64,000 bases of DNA from Streptomyces sp. AM 4-1-1 (lineage in GTDB: Bacteria > Actinomycetota > Actinomycetes > Streptomycetales > Streptomycetaceae): contig NZ_CP119145.1 of the NCBI RefSeq assembly GCF_029167625.1, forward strand, positions 5,084,001 through 5,148,000. The letters run 5' to 3'. The number at the start of each line of letters is the position of its first letter. The first letter of the stretch is position 1. A program made the position numbers and the translations under genes. This document shows, piece after piece, positions 16,826-26,900 of this stretch. The notes under the pieces were generated by a model. The model worked only from the letters and a program-made list of their open reading frames with translations. It did no database searches and was not told the origin of the DNA.

Positions 16826-17017
16826 GGGTTTCCTCGGCTCGTTGGGCCGCCGGCTCGGAACCGACGGCGGCTGCCCGACATCACCTTCCAGCGTAGACAC
16901 CGAAGCCCGCTCACGGCCTCAGTGCTCCGCCGGCTCCCGGCCTGCGGCAGGATGGACGCCACCTGGTACGCACGCGTCATTCGCGTACGCACTGAAGACA
17001 ACCGCTGGAGACGCCCG

Positions 17018-18178
17018 GTGAGTTCCCCAGATCCGCAGGTTCGCGCAGCGCGAAACCCGACCGAAGCCCCGCCCGAGATCAACCCCCGCACATCCGCCGA
17101 ACCCTCCGGGCCCCGCTCCAGGAAGCGGGGCCCCGTCGTCGCGGTCACCGGAGCCGCGACCGGTGTCGGCGATCTGCTCACCGCCCGCCTCGCGGCCTCC
17201 GAGGAGATCAAGCGGGTCATCGCCATCGACGAGCGCCGCGGTGAGGTCGCCGACGCGACGTGGCACATCCTGGACGTGCGCGACCCCGCCATCGTGGAGA
17301 AGCTCCGCGGCGCCGACGTCGTCGTCCACCTGGCACTCGACCTCGGCCTCGACACCGATCCGGCGACCCGGACCGCGTACAACGTCCGCGGCACCCAGAC
17401 CGTGCTGACCGCCGCCGCTGCCGTCGGCGTCCACCGGGTCGTGCTGTGCACCTCCGCCATGGTGTACGGGGCGCTGCCCGACAACGACATCCCGCTCTCC
17501 GAGGACGCGGAACTGCGCGCCACCGCCGAGGCCACCGGGGTCGGCGACCTCCTGGAGATCGAACGGCTCGGCCGCCGGGCCCCGCGTGCCCACCCCGGTC
17601 TGCACGTCACCGTGGTCCGTCCCACCGTCCTCGTCGGCGGCACGGACACGGCCCTGACGAGGTACTTCGAGTCACCGCGCCTGCTCGTGGTCGCCGGATC
17701 GCGCCCCACCTGGCAGTTCTGCCATGTCGACGATCTGGTCACCGCTCTTGAGTACGCGGCGCTGGAGAAGATCGACGGTGAGTTCGCGGTCGGCTGCGAC
17801 GGCTGGCTGGAGCAGGAGGAGGTCGAGGAGCTGAGCGGGGTCCGCCGGATGGAACTGCCGTCGGCCGTCGCCCTCGGCGCCGCCGCCCGGCTGCACCGGA
17901 TCGGTCTCACCCCGTCCCCGGCCGGGGACCTCGCGTACACCATGCATCCCTGGGTGGTCAGTGTGAGCCGGCTGCACGACGCGGGCTGGCGTCCCCGGTG
18001 GACCAACGAGGAAGTGCTCGGCGCGCTCCTCGAAGAGGTCGAGGGCCGGCACACGGTCGCCGGGCGCCGCCTCGGCCGCAAGGACGCCACCGCCGCGGGC
18101 GCCGCGGGCGCGACCGTCGCCCTGCTCGGTACGGCGGCCCTGGTGCGCAGGGCCCGCAAGGCGCGCCGGCGCATCTGA
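17018..18178 (+). CDS. NAD-dependent epimerase/dehydratase (extended SDR)
   Basis: A 386-residue SDR-type protein. The Rossmann motif is VAVTGAATGVGDLL, then HILDVRD, the NAD-loop VHLALDLGLD, and the active-site region CTSAMVYGALPDN. The C-terminus ends in an Ala/Gly hydrophobic helix followed by RRARKARRRI, suggesting peripheral membrane attachment. The GTG at 17018 with GGAG is chosen; an upstream in-frame ATG near 16951 is possible. Divergent from the metalloprotease gene across 192 bp. Substrate unknown. Confidence 0.82.
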   Translation: MSSPDPQVRAARNPTEAPPEINPRTSAEPSGPRSRKRGPVVAVTGAATGVGDLLTARLAASEEIKRVIAIDERRGEVADATWHILDVRDPAIVEKLRGADVVVHLALDLGLDTDPATRTAYNVRGTQTVLTAAAAVGVHRVVLCTSAMVYGALPDNDIPLSEDAELRATAEATGVGDLLEIERLGRRAPRAHPGLHVTVVRPTVLVGGTDTALTRYFESPRLLVVAGSRPTWQFCHVDDLVTALEYAALEKIDGEFAVGCDGWLEQEEVEELSGVRRMELPSAVALGAAARLHRIGLTPSPAGDLAYTMHPWVVSVSRLHDAGWRPRWTNEEVLGALLEEVEGRHTVAGRRLGRKDATAAGAAGATVALLGTAALVRRARKARRRI

Positions 18179-18259
18179 CCGCGTCGTCGCGCGCGGTGTG
18201 CCTCGCCGGTCTGACAGGCGATTCCGGGGATGCCGGCGGGGTGCGGCACGATGGGGCGC

Positions 18260-18721
18260 ATGGCAGACATCCACGACCACCCCGGCGAGCAGGCGGCACA
18301 GGACCCGATCCGGCTGCTCGCGATCCGCGACACGGCGCTGTCGGTCGACGAGGTCTTCCGTGCCGTCGGCGACGCCGCGGCGGGGGGGACCGCTCTCTTC
18401 GTCGGCACGGTGCGCAACCACGACAGCGGGCAGGACGTCGACGCGCTCGGCTATTCGTGTCACCCGTCGGCGGAGGACGAGTTGCGCCGGGTGGCCGAGA
18501 AGGTCGTCGCGGAGTTCCCGGTCCGCGCCCTGGCGGCCGTCCACCGTGTGGGTGAACTGGAGGTGGGGGACACAGCGGTGGTCGTGGCCGTCTCCTGTCC
18601 GCACCGGGGCGACGCCTTCGCCGCCTGCCGGAAGCTGATCGACGACCTCAAGCACGAGGTCCCGATCTGGAAGCACCAACGATTCTCCGACGGTACGGAG
18701 GAATGGGTCGGCGCCTGCTGA
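18260..18721 (+). CDS. moaE: Molybdopterin synthase large subunit MoaE
   Basis: A 153-residue MoaE. Key elements are ALFVGTVRNHDSGQDV, the core VHRVGELEVGDTAVVVAVSC, and the catalytic Lys region DDLKHEVPIWKHQRF. MoaE with MoaD inserts sulfur into precursor Z in molybdenum-cofactor synthesis. No moaD is visible nearby. The ATG at 18260 gives the family length; 82 bp separate it from the epimerase. Confidence 0.93.
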   Translation: MADIHDHPGEQAAQDPIRLLAIRDTALSVDEVFRAVGDAAAGGTALFVGTVRNHDSGQDVDALGYSCHPSAEDELRRVAEKVVAEFPVRALAAVHRVGELEVGDTAVVVAVSCPHRGDAFAACRKLIDDLKHEVPIWKHQRFSDGTEEWVGAC

Positions 18722-18894
18722 GCGCGGACCCGGCCGAGCGGGTCGGTGCTCGCCGAGCGCAAACCTGACCAGGCGTCAGTCCCCCCGATTTGCGTAACCA
18801 CCCCCCTGCCGTGAGCGTTGCTGCTACAGACGGTTAATCTGCTGATCGGTCGACTTCGGTCAGTTGCGGTCGCTCATGGGGTCGGGAGGTCGTC

Positions 18895-19065
18895 ATGGCA
18901 GCACTCGCCTGGTTGTTGATTCCGCTTCTCGCTGCTTGCGGTGCTGCGATATGGGGAAGCTGGGCCGCTCGCAACCGCACCACCGGCGACGTCTCCGAAC
19001 TCGCCGGATACGCCAGGTTCCGTGAGGCGATGGAGAAGTCGGACTCCGGTTCCGGCGTTCTCTGA
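18895..19065 (+). CDS. Tiny single-pass membrane protein
   Basis: A 56-residue ORF: one hydrophobic helix (ALAWLLIPLLAACGAAIWGSW), then a short polar tail ending SDSGSGVL. ATG 18895 follows GGGAGG with good spacing and codon use is typical of the genome. It sits alone between moaE and the PDZ-Lon gene, where similar tiny genes occur in streptomycetes. Function unknown. Confidence 0.7.
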   Translation: MAALAWLLIPLLAACGAAIWGSWAARNRTTGDVSELAGYARFREAMEKSDSGSGVL

Positions 19066-19335
19066 CACCGGAGACACCGCGTGAACCGTAAGCGGTCGCC
19101 AATCGCACCGCGCGAACCGTACCGGCCTGCCGTCGCACCACCGACGGGACCCGGACCCGCCGGCCGCCCGCCGGGCCGACGCGAGGAGCGCCGCGGGCCC
19201 ACGTGAGACCGTGCCGGACCTCCCCTCCGCGGAGCCGGGCGGGCCTCCGGCCGCGACCGCCTCGTCCGTCCGGCCGAAGCCCCCGTACGGATGCCCCGGC
19301 AGTGCACTCACAGGCCCTTCCCGTACTGTCGTTCC

Positions 19336-20424
19336 ATGCCACGCCGCACCGCGACGATGCTCGCTTCGACCTTGATCCTCATCGTGCTGCTCTGCGTGGG
19401 CGTGCCGCTCAAAGTGCCGTACGCGGAGATGTCTCCCGGCCCGACCGTGAACACGCTCGGCAACGCCGGTGGGGAGCCCGTGCTCCAGATCTCCGGCCAC
19501 AAGACCTATCCGACGTCCGGTCACCTCAACATGACGACGGTCAGGGTCACCAGCGCGGACTACGGCATGAACCTCGTCGAGGCCGTCTACGGCTGGCTCG
19601 ACCACGACAGCGTGGTGGTTCCGCACGACACGCTCTACCCGGACGGCAAGACCGAGGAGCAGTCGACGCAGGAGAACGCCGAGGAGTTCAGCCAGTCCCA
19701 GGAGAGCGCCAAGGTCGCCGCCCTGACCGAGCTGGGCATCCCGGTGACCGCGCGCGTGGTGGTCTCCACGGTCGTCAAGGGCAGCCCCGCCGAGAACAGA
19801 CTGCACGCCGGTGATGTGATCAAGGACGTCGACGGGACGGCGGTCGAGCAGCCCGAGGACGTGGCGAAGCTCGTCACCAAGCACAAGCCGGGGCAGGACG
19901 TCACCTTCACGGTCGTCCCGGCCAGGGCCGCCGCCGCGGCCGAGAAGGCCGGCAAGCAGCCCGAGGGCACCGAACGGGTCACCATCGTCACCGAGAAGGC
20001 GCCCAAGGAGAACCGGGCGATCGTCGGCATCCAGGCCGGGACCGACCACACCTTCCCGTTCACCATCGACATCAAGCTCGCCGATGTGGGGGGACCCAGC
20101 GCCGGTCTGATGTTCTCGCTCGGCATCATCGACAAGCTGACGCCGACCGACCTGACGGGCGGGAAGTTCGTCGCGGGCACCGGCACCATCGACGACAAGG
20201 GCGAGGTGGGCCCGATCGGCGGCATCAACATGAAGCTGGTCGGCGCGCGCGACGCGGGCGCCAGGTACTTCCTGACACCGGACGAGAACTGCGCGGCGGC
20301 GGCCTCCGACACCCCGAGCGGGCTCACCCTGGTCCGGGTGAAGACCCTGTCCGACGCCCGGCAGTCGCTGGAGAAGATCCGCACGGACAGGACGGCCGAC
20401 CTGCCCGGCTGCTCGAAGAGCTGA
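19336..20424 (+). CDS. PDZ-domain Lon-like (S16) serine protease, YlbL type
   Basis: A 362-residue membrane-anchored protease. An N-terminal transmembrane helix (ASTLILIVLLCVGVPL) is followed by an extracytoplasmic PDZ domain (about 130-220: VVKGSPAENRLHAGDVI) and a Lon-type catalytic domain with the Ser in GGPSAGLMFS and the Lys in GGINMKLVGARDAG. Ser-Lys proteases of this kind process secreted or membrane proteins; the substrate is unknown. The ATG at 19336 sits directly before the signal-anchor. Ends in a Cys-containing tail (LPGCSKS). Confidence 0.9.
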   Translation: MPRRTATMLASTLILIVLLCVGVPLKVPYAEMSPGPTVNTLGNAGGEPVLQISGHKTYPTSGHLNMTTVRVTSADYGMNLVEAVYGWLDHDSVVVPHDTLYPDGKTEEQSTQENAEEFSQSQESAKVAALTELGIPVTARVVVSTVVKGSPAENRLHAGDVIKDVDGTAVEQPEDVAKLVTKHKPGQDVTFTVVPARAAAAAEKAGKQPEGTERVTIVTEKAPKENRAIVGIQAGTDHTFPFTIDIKLADVGGPSAGLMFSLGIIDKLTPTDLTGGKFVAGTGTIDDKGEVGPIGGINMKLVGARDAGARYFLTPDENCAAAASDTPSGLTLVRVKTLSDARQSLEKIRTDRTADLPGCSKS

Positions 20425-20447
20425 CCGCTCGCGCCCGTCGCGAGCGG
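20425..20447. terminator. Short hairpin terminator between convergent genes
   Basis: CCGCTCGCG and CGCGAGCGG form a 9-bp stem with a 5-nt loop directly after the protease stop and before the PPA1309-type gene stop on the opposite strand. Confidence 0.7.
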
Positions 20448-20470
20448 CCCCGGGCCCCGGTGCTCCGGTG

Positions 20471-21031
20471 TCAGCCCTCGAAGGTGGCGGCCAGCGCCTC
20501 CGCCAGCCCGGGGACCAGACCGGCACCGGTCAGCACCTCGGTCGACGAGTCCTTCTCGCGCAGCCGTACGGCCGACTCACGCGCCCCGTCCCGCAGCACG
20601 GCCACGGTCATCCGCACCTCCTGCCGGTCCGGGTGGCCGGCGACCCACTTGGTCAGCTGCGTGTCGTTCAGCCCCTCGGGTACGGACGCCTCCGCGGACG
20701 GCGGCAGCATCATCCGTTCCACCGTCATGGCGCAGCCCGCCACGGAGTCGGGCCAGGCGATCGTGGCGAGGAATTCGTCGAGCGGGGTGCCGGCGGGCAG
20801 TTCCTCCTGTTCGATCGGGGTGAGAGCGGCGGTCGTCGACTGCGCCTCGTCGAGACCGAGCTGGGCGGCGAGGCCGGGCTCCTGGACGCGCAGCCGGGCG
20901 GTGTCGACCAGGGCGAACAGCCGGGCGGGCCGGTCCCAGCCGAGACCGGCGGCGTATTCGTCGATTTCGAGCACGGCGACGGTGAGGGGGCTCGCGGCCA
21001 TCGGAGGGCCTGAAGGGGAAACGTTGGGCAT
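20471..21031 (-). CDS. PPA1309 family protein
   Basis: A 186-residue conserved actinobacterial protein. Recognisable stretches: VAVLEIDEYAAGLGWDRPAR, LFALVDTARL and MTVAVLRDGARESAVRLR. Function unknown; no catalytic motif seen. The ATG at the complement of 21031 follows GGATGTGAG; an in-frame GTG is six bases earlier. Convergent with the PDZ-Lon gene and divergent from the UPF0182 gene, an arrangement shared with other Streptomyces. Confidence 0.82.
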   Translation of the reverse strand: MPNVSPSGPPMAASPLTVAVLEIDEYAAGLGWDRPARLFALVDTARLRVQEPGLAAQLGLDEAQSTTAALTPIEQEELPAGTPLDEFLATIAWPDSVAGCAMTVERMMLPPSAEASVPEGLNDTQLTKWVAGHPDRQEVRMTVAVLRDGARESAVRLREKDSSTEVLTGAGLVPGLAEALAATFEG

Positions 21032-21155
21032 GCTCACATCCTGCCTCCTTCCGCCCCGGTAACGGGAACTAGGTAAAGCCTCAGTAAGTTGCATAGGTGG
21101 GCTCTACGATCGCTGGGCCCGTTCCATACGACCCGCGAACTTCGAGGTGCGCACG

Positions 21156-24155
21156 TTGGCTTTCCAGATGCCGGACCGCGGCGGAGGCCCGACCGGGCCA
21201 CGGATCAGAGTCGGCCGCCCGTCCCGGCGAGTCCGTACCCTGCTCATGACACTGGGGGTCCTGGCGATTCTCGCCATGGCCTTCGTCATGTTCGCCGGGT
21301 TCTGGACGGACTGGCTCTGGTACAGGTCGGTCGCGTATTCGTCCGTCTTCACCACCACCCTGTGGACCAAGATCGGACTGTTCCTCGTCTTCGGAGTGCT
21401 GATGGCACTCGCCGTCGGCGTGAACATCTGGCTCGCGCACCGGCTCCGGCCGCCGCTGAGCGCGATGTCCGTGGAACAGCAGAGCCTGGACCGCTACCGG
21501 ATGAGCCTCGCCCCGTTCAAGAAGTGGGTGCTGCTCGCGATCACCGCCCTCATCGGGCTGATCTCCGGAGCCTCGGCCTCGGGCCAGTGGCGTACCTGGC
21601 TGATGTACGTCAACGGCGTGCCGTTCGGCCAGAAGGACGCCCAGTTCCACCGGGACGTCGCCTTCTACGCCTTCGACCTGCCGTGGTACCGCTTCCTGCT
21701 CGGCTTCGGCTTCGCCGCCGCGGTGCTCTCGCTGATCGCCGCCGCGCTGACCCACTACCTGTACGGCGGGCTGCGCATCACCAGTCCCGGCGCGCGGGCG
21801 ACGGGGGCGGCCACCGGCCATCTGTCGGTGCTGCTCGGCCTCTTCGTCTCGCTGAAGGCCGTGGCGTACTGGCTCGACCGGTACGGCCTGGCGGTGAAGA
21901 CCAGTGACTTCAAGGCCACGGACAACTGGACGGGCCTGCGGTACGTCGACGCCAACGCCTACCTCCCGGCGAAGACGATCCTGTTCTGCATCGCGGTGAT
22001 CTGCGCCCTGCTGTTCTTCGCCACGCTGTGGCGGCGCACCTGGCAGCTGCCGGTCATCGGCTTCGGTCTGATGGTGCTCTCGGCGATCCTGATCGGCGGC
22101 CTCTACCCGGCGATCGTGCAGAAGTTCCAGGTCCAGCCGAACGAGCAGGCCAAGGAAGCCCCGTTCATCCAGAAGAACATCAAGGCGACCCGGGACGCGT
22201 ACGGCATCGACGACGCGAAGGTCGACGACTACTCCGGAAAGACCACGACGGACGACGCGACGAAGCTCCGCGCGGACGCCAACGCGGCCGCCAGCTACCG
22301 GGTGATGGACCCCAACGTCGTCTCGCCGGCCTTCCAGCAGCTCCAGCAGAAGAGGAACTACTACCAGTTCCCGAAGACGCTGGACGTCGACCGGTACAAG
22401 GACGCCGCGGGCAAGGACCAGGACACGGTCATCGGGCTGCGCGAGCTGAACCTCGAAGGCATCCCCAAGCGCAACTGGATCAACGACCACTTCACCTACA
22501 CCCACGGTTACGGAGCGATCGCGGCCCGGGGGACCACGACGGGCAAGAACCCGCCGGGCTCCCCGGACTTCACCGAGTCCGGTCTGCCGACCACAGGTCA
22601 GCTCGGCAAGTACGAGCAGCAGATCTACTACGGGGAGAAGACCGAGCAGTACTCCATCGTCGGCGGGCCCCAGAAGGAGCTCGACTACGAGGAGGACGGC
22701 GAGAAGACCACCAGCTACCAGGGCAAGAGCGGCGTCAGCCTCTCCAACGCGTTCAACCGCGCCGCGTACGCGGTCTCGTTCAGCGAGCCGCAGATCCTCT
22801 ACTCGGGGGCCATCGGCGAGGGCTCGCGGATTCTCTACAACCGCACGCCCAAGGAGCGCGTCGAGGCGGTCGCCCCGTGGCTGACCATCGACGGCGACGC
22901 CTACCCGGCCGTGGTGAACGGCCGCATCCAGTGGATCGTCGACGCGTACACCACGACCAACGGCTACCCGTACGCCTCCCGTACGACGCTCGGTGACACC
23001 ACGGCCGACTCGCTGACCACCAACCAGCGCGCGGTCGTCGCCCAGCAGAACCAGGTCAACTACATCCGCAACTCGGTGAAGGCCACCGTCGACGCGTACG
23101 ACGGCAAGGTCACGCTCTACGAGTGGGACACCAAGGACCCGATCCTCAAGACCTGGCGCAAGGCGTTCCCCGGCACGGTGAAGTCCCGGTCGGAGATCCC
23201 CAGCGATCTGCAGGCGCATCTGCGGTACCCGCAGGACCTCTTCAAGGTGCAGCGCGAGCTGCTGACCCGCTACCACGTCAAGGACCCCGCGCAGTTCTAC
23301 AGCGGCAGTGACGCGTGGCAGGTCCCGGACGACCCGACCAACAAGGAGTCCGGCTCCGTCCCGCCGTACTACCTCAGCCTGAAGATGCCGGACCAGAAGG
23401 CCCAGAAGTTCTCGCTGACCACGACGTTCACCCCGAAGGGACGGCCCGACCTGGGGGCGTTCATGGCGGTGGACGCGGACGCGGCCAGTGACGACTACGG
23501 GACGATCAGACTCCTGAGGGTCACCAGTACGGTGAAGGGCCCCGGCCAGGTACAGAGCGAGCTCAACGGCAACGACGACGTCGCCGAGTTCGTACGCAAC
23601 CTCAAGGGCACCGACTCGGACATCGAGTACGGCAACCTGCTGACGGTGCCGCTCAACGGGGGCTTCCTCTACATCGAACCGGTGTACACGCGCGGTGGTA
23701 CGCAGAACTACCCGCTGCTGCGCAAGGTGGCCGCCTCGTACGGCTCCACGACCGTCTTCGAGAACAATCTCGGTGACGCGCTCAACGCCGTCTTCGGCGT
23801 GGAGGGCTCCGACACCACCGAGCCGCCGGGCGACACCACCCAGCCGCCACCGGACACCACGAACCCGCCGAGCACGGGTGACGCCGCGCTGAAGAAGGCC
23901 ATCGCGGATGCCCAGAAGGCGTACTCGGAGGGTGAGGCGGCCCTGAAGAAGCAGGACTGGGCGGCCTACGGCAAGGCCCAGGCCGATCTCCAGGACGCCC
24001 TCCAGCGGGCGGCGGACGCCCAGCCGAAGGCGGCCGACAAGCCCGCGCCCGACAAGAGCGCGGACAAGGCTGCCGACAAGCCGGCGGACAAGCCGGCGGA
24101 CAAGGCGAGCGCCGGCGACAAGGCCGACGGAAAGACCGGCGACCAGGGCAGCTGA
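21156..24155 (+). CDS. UPF0182 family large membrane protein
   Basis: A protein of about 999 residues. Roughly the first 320 hold seven predicted transmembrane helices ([72 protein letters not shown] and others). A long extracytoplasmic domain follows (ending around [17 protein letters not shown]), then a Pro/Thr linker, a helical stretch and an Ala-Asp-Lys-Pro repeat tail ([11 protein letters not shown]). Function unknown. A TTG at 21156 with GAGG eight bases upstream is preferred; GTG 21147 and ATG 21168 are alternatives. Confidence 0.88.
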   Translation: MAFQMPDRGGGPTGPRIRVGRPSRRVRTLLMTLGVLAILAMAFVMFAGFWTDWLWYRSVAYSSVFTTTLWTKIGLFLVFGVLMALAVGVNIWLAHRLRPPLSAMSVEQQSLDRYRMSLAPFKKWVLLAITALIGLISGASASGQWRTWLMYVNGVPFGQKDAQFHRDVAFYAFDLPWYRFLLGFGFAAAVLSLIAAALTHYLYGGLRITSPGARATGAATGHLSVLLGLFVSLKAVAYWLDRYGLAVKTSDFKATDNWTGLRYVDANAYLPAKTILFCIAVICALLFFATLWRRTWQLPVIGFGLMVLSAILIGGLYPAIVQKFQVQPNEQAKEAPFIQKNIKATRDAYGIDDAKVDDYSGKTTTDDATKLRADANAAASYRVMDPNVVSPAFQQLQQKRNYYQFPKTLDVDRYKDAAGKDQDTVIGLRELNLEGIPKRNWINDHFTYTHGYGAIAARGTTTGKNPPGSPDFTESGLPTTGQLGKYEQQIYYGEKTEQYSIVGGPQKELDYEEDGEKTTSYQGKSGVSLSNAFNRAAYAVSFSEPQILYSGAIGEGSRILYNRTPKERVEAVAPWLTIDGDAYPAVVNGRIQWIVDAYTTTNGYPYASRTTLGDTTADSLTTNQRAVVAQQNQVNYIRNSVKATVDAYDGKVTLYEWDTKDPILKTWRKAFPGTVKSRSEIPSDLQAHLRYPQDLFKVQRELLTRYHVKDPAQFYSGSDAWQVPDDPTNKESGSVPPYYLSLKMPDQKAQKFSLTTTFTPKGRPDLGAFMAVDADAASDDYGTIRLLRVTSTVKGPGQVQSELNGNDDVAEFVRNLKGTDSDIEYGNLLTVPLNGGFLYIEPVYTRGGTQNYPLLRKVAASYGSTTVFENNLGDALNAVFGVEGSDTTEPPGDTTQPPPDTTNPPSTGDAALKKAIADAQKAYSEGEAALKKQDWAAYGKAQADLQDALQRAADAQPKAADKPAPDKSADKAADKPADKPADKASAGDKADGKTGDQGS

Positions 24156-24162
24156 GCGGAAC

Positions 24163-24207
24163 CCACCCCGCGTCGTGGTACTGTTTGAACACAACGACGC
24201 GGGGTGG
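24163..24207. repeat. Inverted repeat matching the 5' end of the tRNA
   Basis: CCACCCCGCGTCGT (24163-24176) is the exact reverse complement of ACGACGCGGGGTGG (24194-24207), whose last ten bases are the start of the initiator tRNA. In a transcript reading through from the UPF0182 gene, the tRNA 5' acceptor strand would be sequestered. The second tRNA copy lacks this upstream arm. Confidence 0.75.
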
Positions 24208-24271
24208 AGCAGCTCGGTAGCTCGCTGGGCTCATAACCCAGAGGTCGCAGGTTCAAATCCTGTCCCCGCTA
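24198..24271 (+). tRNA. Initiator tRNA-Met (CAT), copy 1
   Basis: A 74-nt cloverleaf. The acceptor GCGGGG pairs with CCCCGC, while position 1 C is unpaired opposite T, an initiator hallmark. The anticodon loop CTCATAA is on a CTGGG/CCCAG stem with the three consecutive G-C pairs typical of initiators, and the T-loop is GGTTCAAATCC. CCA is not encoded. A strong terminator follows at 24280. Confidence 0.93.
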
Positions 24272-24279
24272 CTGAAAGA

Positions 24280-24316
24280 CGAAGGCCCGAATCTCTGACA
24301 GAGATTCGGGCCTTCG
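24280..24316 (+). terminator. Hairpin terminator after tRNA-Met copy 1
   Basis: CGAAGGCCCGAATCTCT pairs perfectly over 17 bp with its complement around a GAC loop, starting 8 nt after the tRNA 3' end. Confidence 0.88.
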
Positions 24317-24485
24317 TCATGCCATGGCGCCTTTCTCCCGCAGTGGGCGTGAAGCGCGGTTCGTGGGGCACGAGTTGAGTCCGAGCGTGTTTCACTTATC
24401 TCTCTGTGGGCATGTCGACAAAACGCTGTAGTGACCTCACTGGCCGCGATATACACGGTGTACGCGGGTTGCGGGTGGTGCGACG

Positions 24486-26630
24486 ATGGTTTTTATGGGG
24501 GACAGGGCAACTCTGTTGGAGACAGGGCGGTTTGTGCGGCATCAGGGCCAGAAGGCAGAACAAGCGGCCGATGCGGCATTCGCCGCCGACACCACGGACA
24601 ACGCCGAGACCGAGGCGCGTCACCGACGTGCCGCGGACGCCGGTGACACCACCTCCATGAGCGTCCTCGGCGCGCTGCTGCTGCGCCGGGGGGACCTGGA
24701 CGGCGCCGAACGCTATCTGCGCGGGGCCACCGCGGAGGGCGACCGGGCCGCCGCCAACAACCTCGGCGTCCTCCTCCACCAGCGCGGCTACACCGACGAG
24801 GCGGCCGGCTGGTGGCGCGTCGCGGCCGTCGCCGGTTCCGCCGCCGCGGCCCACGCCCTGGGCCGCCACCACCGCGAGCGCGGTGACGAGCCCGGCGCCG
24901 AGTACTGGCTGCGCCAGTCCGCCGAGCAGGGACACGCGCTGGGGGCGTACGCCCTCGCCGAACTGCTGGAACACCGCGGTGACGTCGGCGCGGAGCGCTG
25001 GCTGCGCGCCGCCGCGGAACAGGGCCACCGGGAGGCCGCGTACCGGCTGGCGCGCGCCCTGGAGCGGGCCGCGGCCGAGGACCCGCACGACGCCTTCGGC
25101 CTCGGCGCGCTGGGGCGCGGCCCCCACGCGCACACCCTCTGGGAGACCGGGGTGCACAGCCTCGGCCCCCATGCCCGCACGCTCTGGGACACCGGAGCGC
25201 ACCGGCGGTCGGCCACCATCCGGGGCGCCGCCACCGCCACCGACATGGACACCGGCGTCGGTCTCCGCACCGACACGCTCACCGGCCGCACCGCCACAGG
25301 CCCCGGTCGCCCCGCCACCGCCAGGGGGGCCGGCCCGCGCACGTCCGGCAGGTCCGGGCCCGCCGTCCCCGGCGAGGGGTCCGGACCCGGCAAGGGGCCC
25401 GCGACCGGGACCGGGCTGCGCCAGGGCGGCGAGGCCGAGCAGTGGTACCGCCAGGCCGCCGCTCGCGGACACCACCGAGCGGCGCTGCACCTCGGCTCGA
25501 TCCTGGAGCAGCGCGGCGAGCTGAAGGAGGCGGGCCGCTGGTACCTCACCGCCGCCAAGGGCGGTGACTCACGGGCCGCCTGCGCCCTCGGCTTCCTGCT
25601 GCGCGACGCGGGTGACACCGAGAGCGCCGCGGTGTGGTGGCTGCGTGCCGCCCAGGACGGTGACGGGAACGCCGCCAACGCCCTCGGCGCCCTGCACGCG
25701 GCCAGGGGCGAGCAGCAGACCGCCGAGCGCTGGTACCGGGCCGCCATGGACGCGGGCGACGTCAACGGCGCGTACAACCTGGGGCTGCTCTGCGCCGCCC
25801 AGGACCGTACCGCGCAGGCCGAGCAGTGGTACCGCCGCGCCGCCTACGCCGGGCACCGCGAGGCCGCCAACGCGCTGGCCGTCCTGCTGCTCCAGGCCGG
25901 TGACGCAACCGGCGCCGAACCGTGGTTCTCCAAGGCGGCCGAGGCCGGCAGCGTGGACGCCGCCTTCAACCTCGGCATCCTGCACGCGGGCCGCGACGAG
26001 GACCGGGCCGCCCTGGGCTGGTACCTGCGCGCCGCCGCGGCGGGCCACACCGAGGCCGCGCTCCAGGTCGGCATGGCCCTGCTGCACGAGGGTGAGGAGC
26101 AGGAGGCCGAGCGCCACCTGAGGTGCGCGGCGGGTGGCGGCAGCGCGGAGGCCGCCTTCCGGCTGGCCGGGGTGCTGGACTCGCGGCAGCCGCCGCCGGG
26201 GGCGCCCGCGCTGGGGGAGCCGATGCCGGAGAAGACCGAGTGCGAGGAGTGGTACGAGCGGGCGGCCGAGCAGGGGCACCGCCGCGCCCAGGTGCGGGTC
26301 GGGATGCTCGCGGCGGCCCGTGGCGATCTGGAAAGCGCGGCCCGCTGGTACCGCGAGGCGGCCGAGGCCGGCAGCCGCAACGGCGCCTTCAACCTCGGAC
26401 TGCTCCTCGCGCGCGAGGGCAGCGAGCGCGAGGCGTCGCTGTGGTGGGGCCGCGCCGCGAACGACGGCCACGGCCGCGCCGCCCTGCGCCTCGCGCTGCT
26501 CGCCGCCCGGCGCGGTGAGCTGGCGGAGGGGCAGCACTGGTGCGCGAGGGCCGTGGAGCTGGGCCCCGCGGAGGTCGCCGAACGGGCGGCGCGACTGCGC
26601 GACGCGCTGCACCAGGAGCTCACCGCCTGA
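24486..26630 (+). CDS. Sel1/TPR-like repeat protein
   Basis: A 714-residue protein built almost entirely of Sel1-like helical repeats of about 34-36 residues (consensus A..LG.LL..RGD...AE.WYR.AA..GH), a solenoid for protein-protein interaction. Repeats run from about residue 30 to 700. They are interrupted near 195-310 by a low-complexity insert rich in Gly, Thr, Arg and Pro, with a duplicated HTLWETG/RTLWDTG stretch. No signal peptide or catalytic motif. Start ATG 24486, or ATG 24495. Flanked by two identical tRNA-fMet genes in the same orientation. Confidence 0.85.
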   Translation: MVFMGDRATLLETGRFVRHQGQKAEQAADAAFAADTTDNAETEARHRRAADAGDTTSMSVLGALLLRRGDLDGAERYLRGATAEGDRAAANNLGVLLHQRGYTDEAAGWWRVAAVAGSAAAAHALGRHHRERGDEPGAEYWLRQSAEQGHALGAYALAELLEHRGDVGAERWLRAAAEQGHREAAYRLARALERAAAEDPHDAFGLGALGRGPHAHTLWETGVHSLGPHARTLWDTGAHRRSATIRGAATATDMDTGVGLRTDTLTGRTATGPGRPATARGAGPRTSGRSGPAVPGEGSGPGKGPATGTGLRQGGEAEQWYRQAAARGHHRAALHLGSILEQRGELKEAGRWYLTAAKGGDSRAACALGFLLRDAGDTESAAVWWLRAAQDGDGNAANALGALHAARGEQQTAERWYRAAMDAGDVNGAYNLGLLCAAQDRTAQAEQWYRRAAYAGHREAANALAVLLLQAGDATGAEPWFSKAAEAGSVDAAFNLGILHAGRDEDRAALGWYLRAAAAGHTEAALQVGMALLHEGEEQEAERHLRCAAGGGSAEAAFRLAGVLDSRQPPPGAPALGEPMPEKTECEEWYERAAEQGHRRAQVRVGMLAAARGDLESAARWYREAAEAGSRNGAFNLGLLLAREGSEREASLWWGRAANDGHGRAALRLALLAARRGELAEGQHWCARAVELGPAEVAERAARLRDALHQELTA

Positions 26631-26686
26631 GGGCCCCGGAACGGATTTGCGCTGGTCGGCCGGGGGACGTAATGTTGTGTTCACGA

Positions 26687-26760
26687 CGCGGGGTGGAGCA
26701 GCTCGGTAGCTCGCTGGGCTCATAACCCAGAGGTCGCAGGTTCAAATCCTGTCCCCGCTA
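26687..26760 (+). tRNA. Initiator tRNA-Met (CAT), copy 2
   Basis: Identical over all 74 nt to copy 1 at 24198, with the same initiator features (C1 mismatch, three G-C pairs in the anticodon stem). The promoter-proximal DNA differs between copies. A terminator follows at 26766. Confidence 0.93.
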
Positions 26761-26765
26761 CTGAA

Positions 26766-26807
26766 CACAGAGGGTCCGAATCCTTTCGAGGATTCGGGCC
26801 CTCTGTG
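26766..26807. terminator. Hairpin terminator after tRNA-Met copy 2
   Basis: A 19-bp stem with one G-T wobble closed by a TTCG tetraloop, 5 nt after the tRNA. It can also terminate the convergent Fur-family gene. Confidence 0.9.
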
Positions 26808-26900
26808 CTGCGTGCAGCGTCTCGTACGCCCGGCCGGGCGGTACGCGAAGAGCCCGGCGCCATCGGGCGCCGGGCTCCTCGACGAACGTGTGCCGTCGCG

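Noticed and set aside
15782..17017. Long open frame on the plus strand antisense to the DUF2342 gene, fused in frame to the epimerase
   Set aside because: The translated part is His/Arg/Gln-rich shadow sequence; the real epimerase begins at GTG 17018 with a ribosome site and Rossmann fold.
21081..24194. Open frame of over 1000 codons antisense to the UPF0182 gene
   Set aside because: Low-complexity Val/Arg/Gly shadow typical of high-GC antisense frames; no domains, and the plus-strand gene has clear membrane helices.
24198..26760. The tRNA-flanked Sel1 segment as a second integrative element
   Set aside because: No integrase or other mobility gene inside, and both tRNA copies carry complete promoter-terminator units; a simple duplication is more likely.
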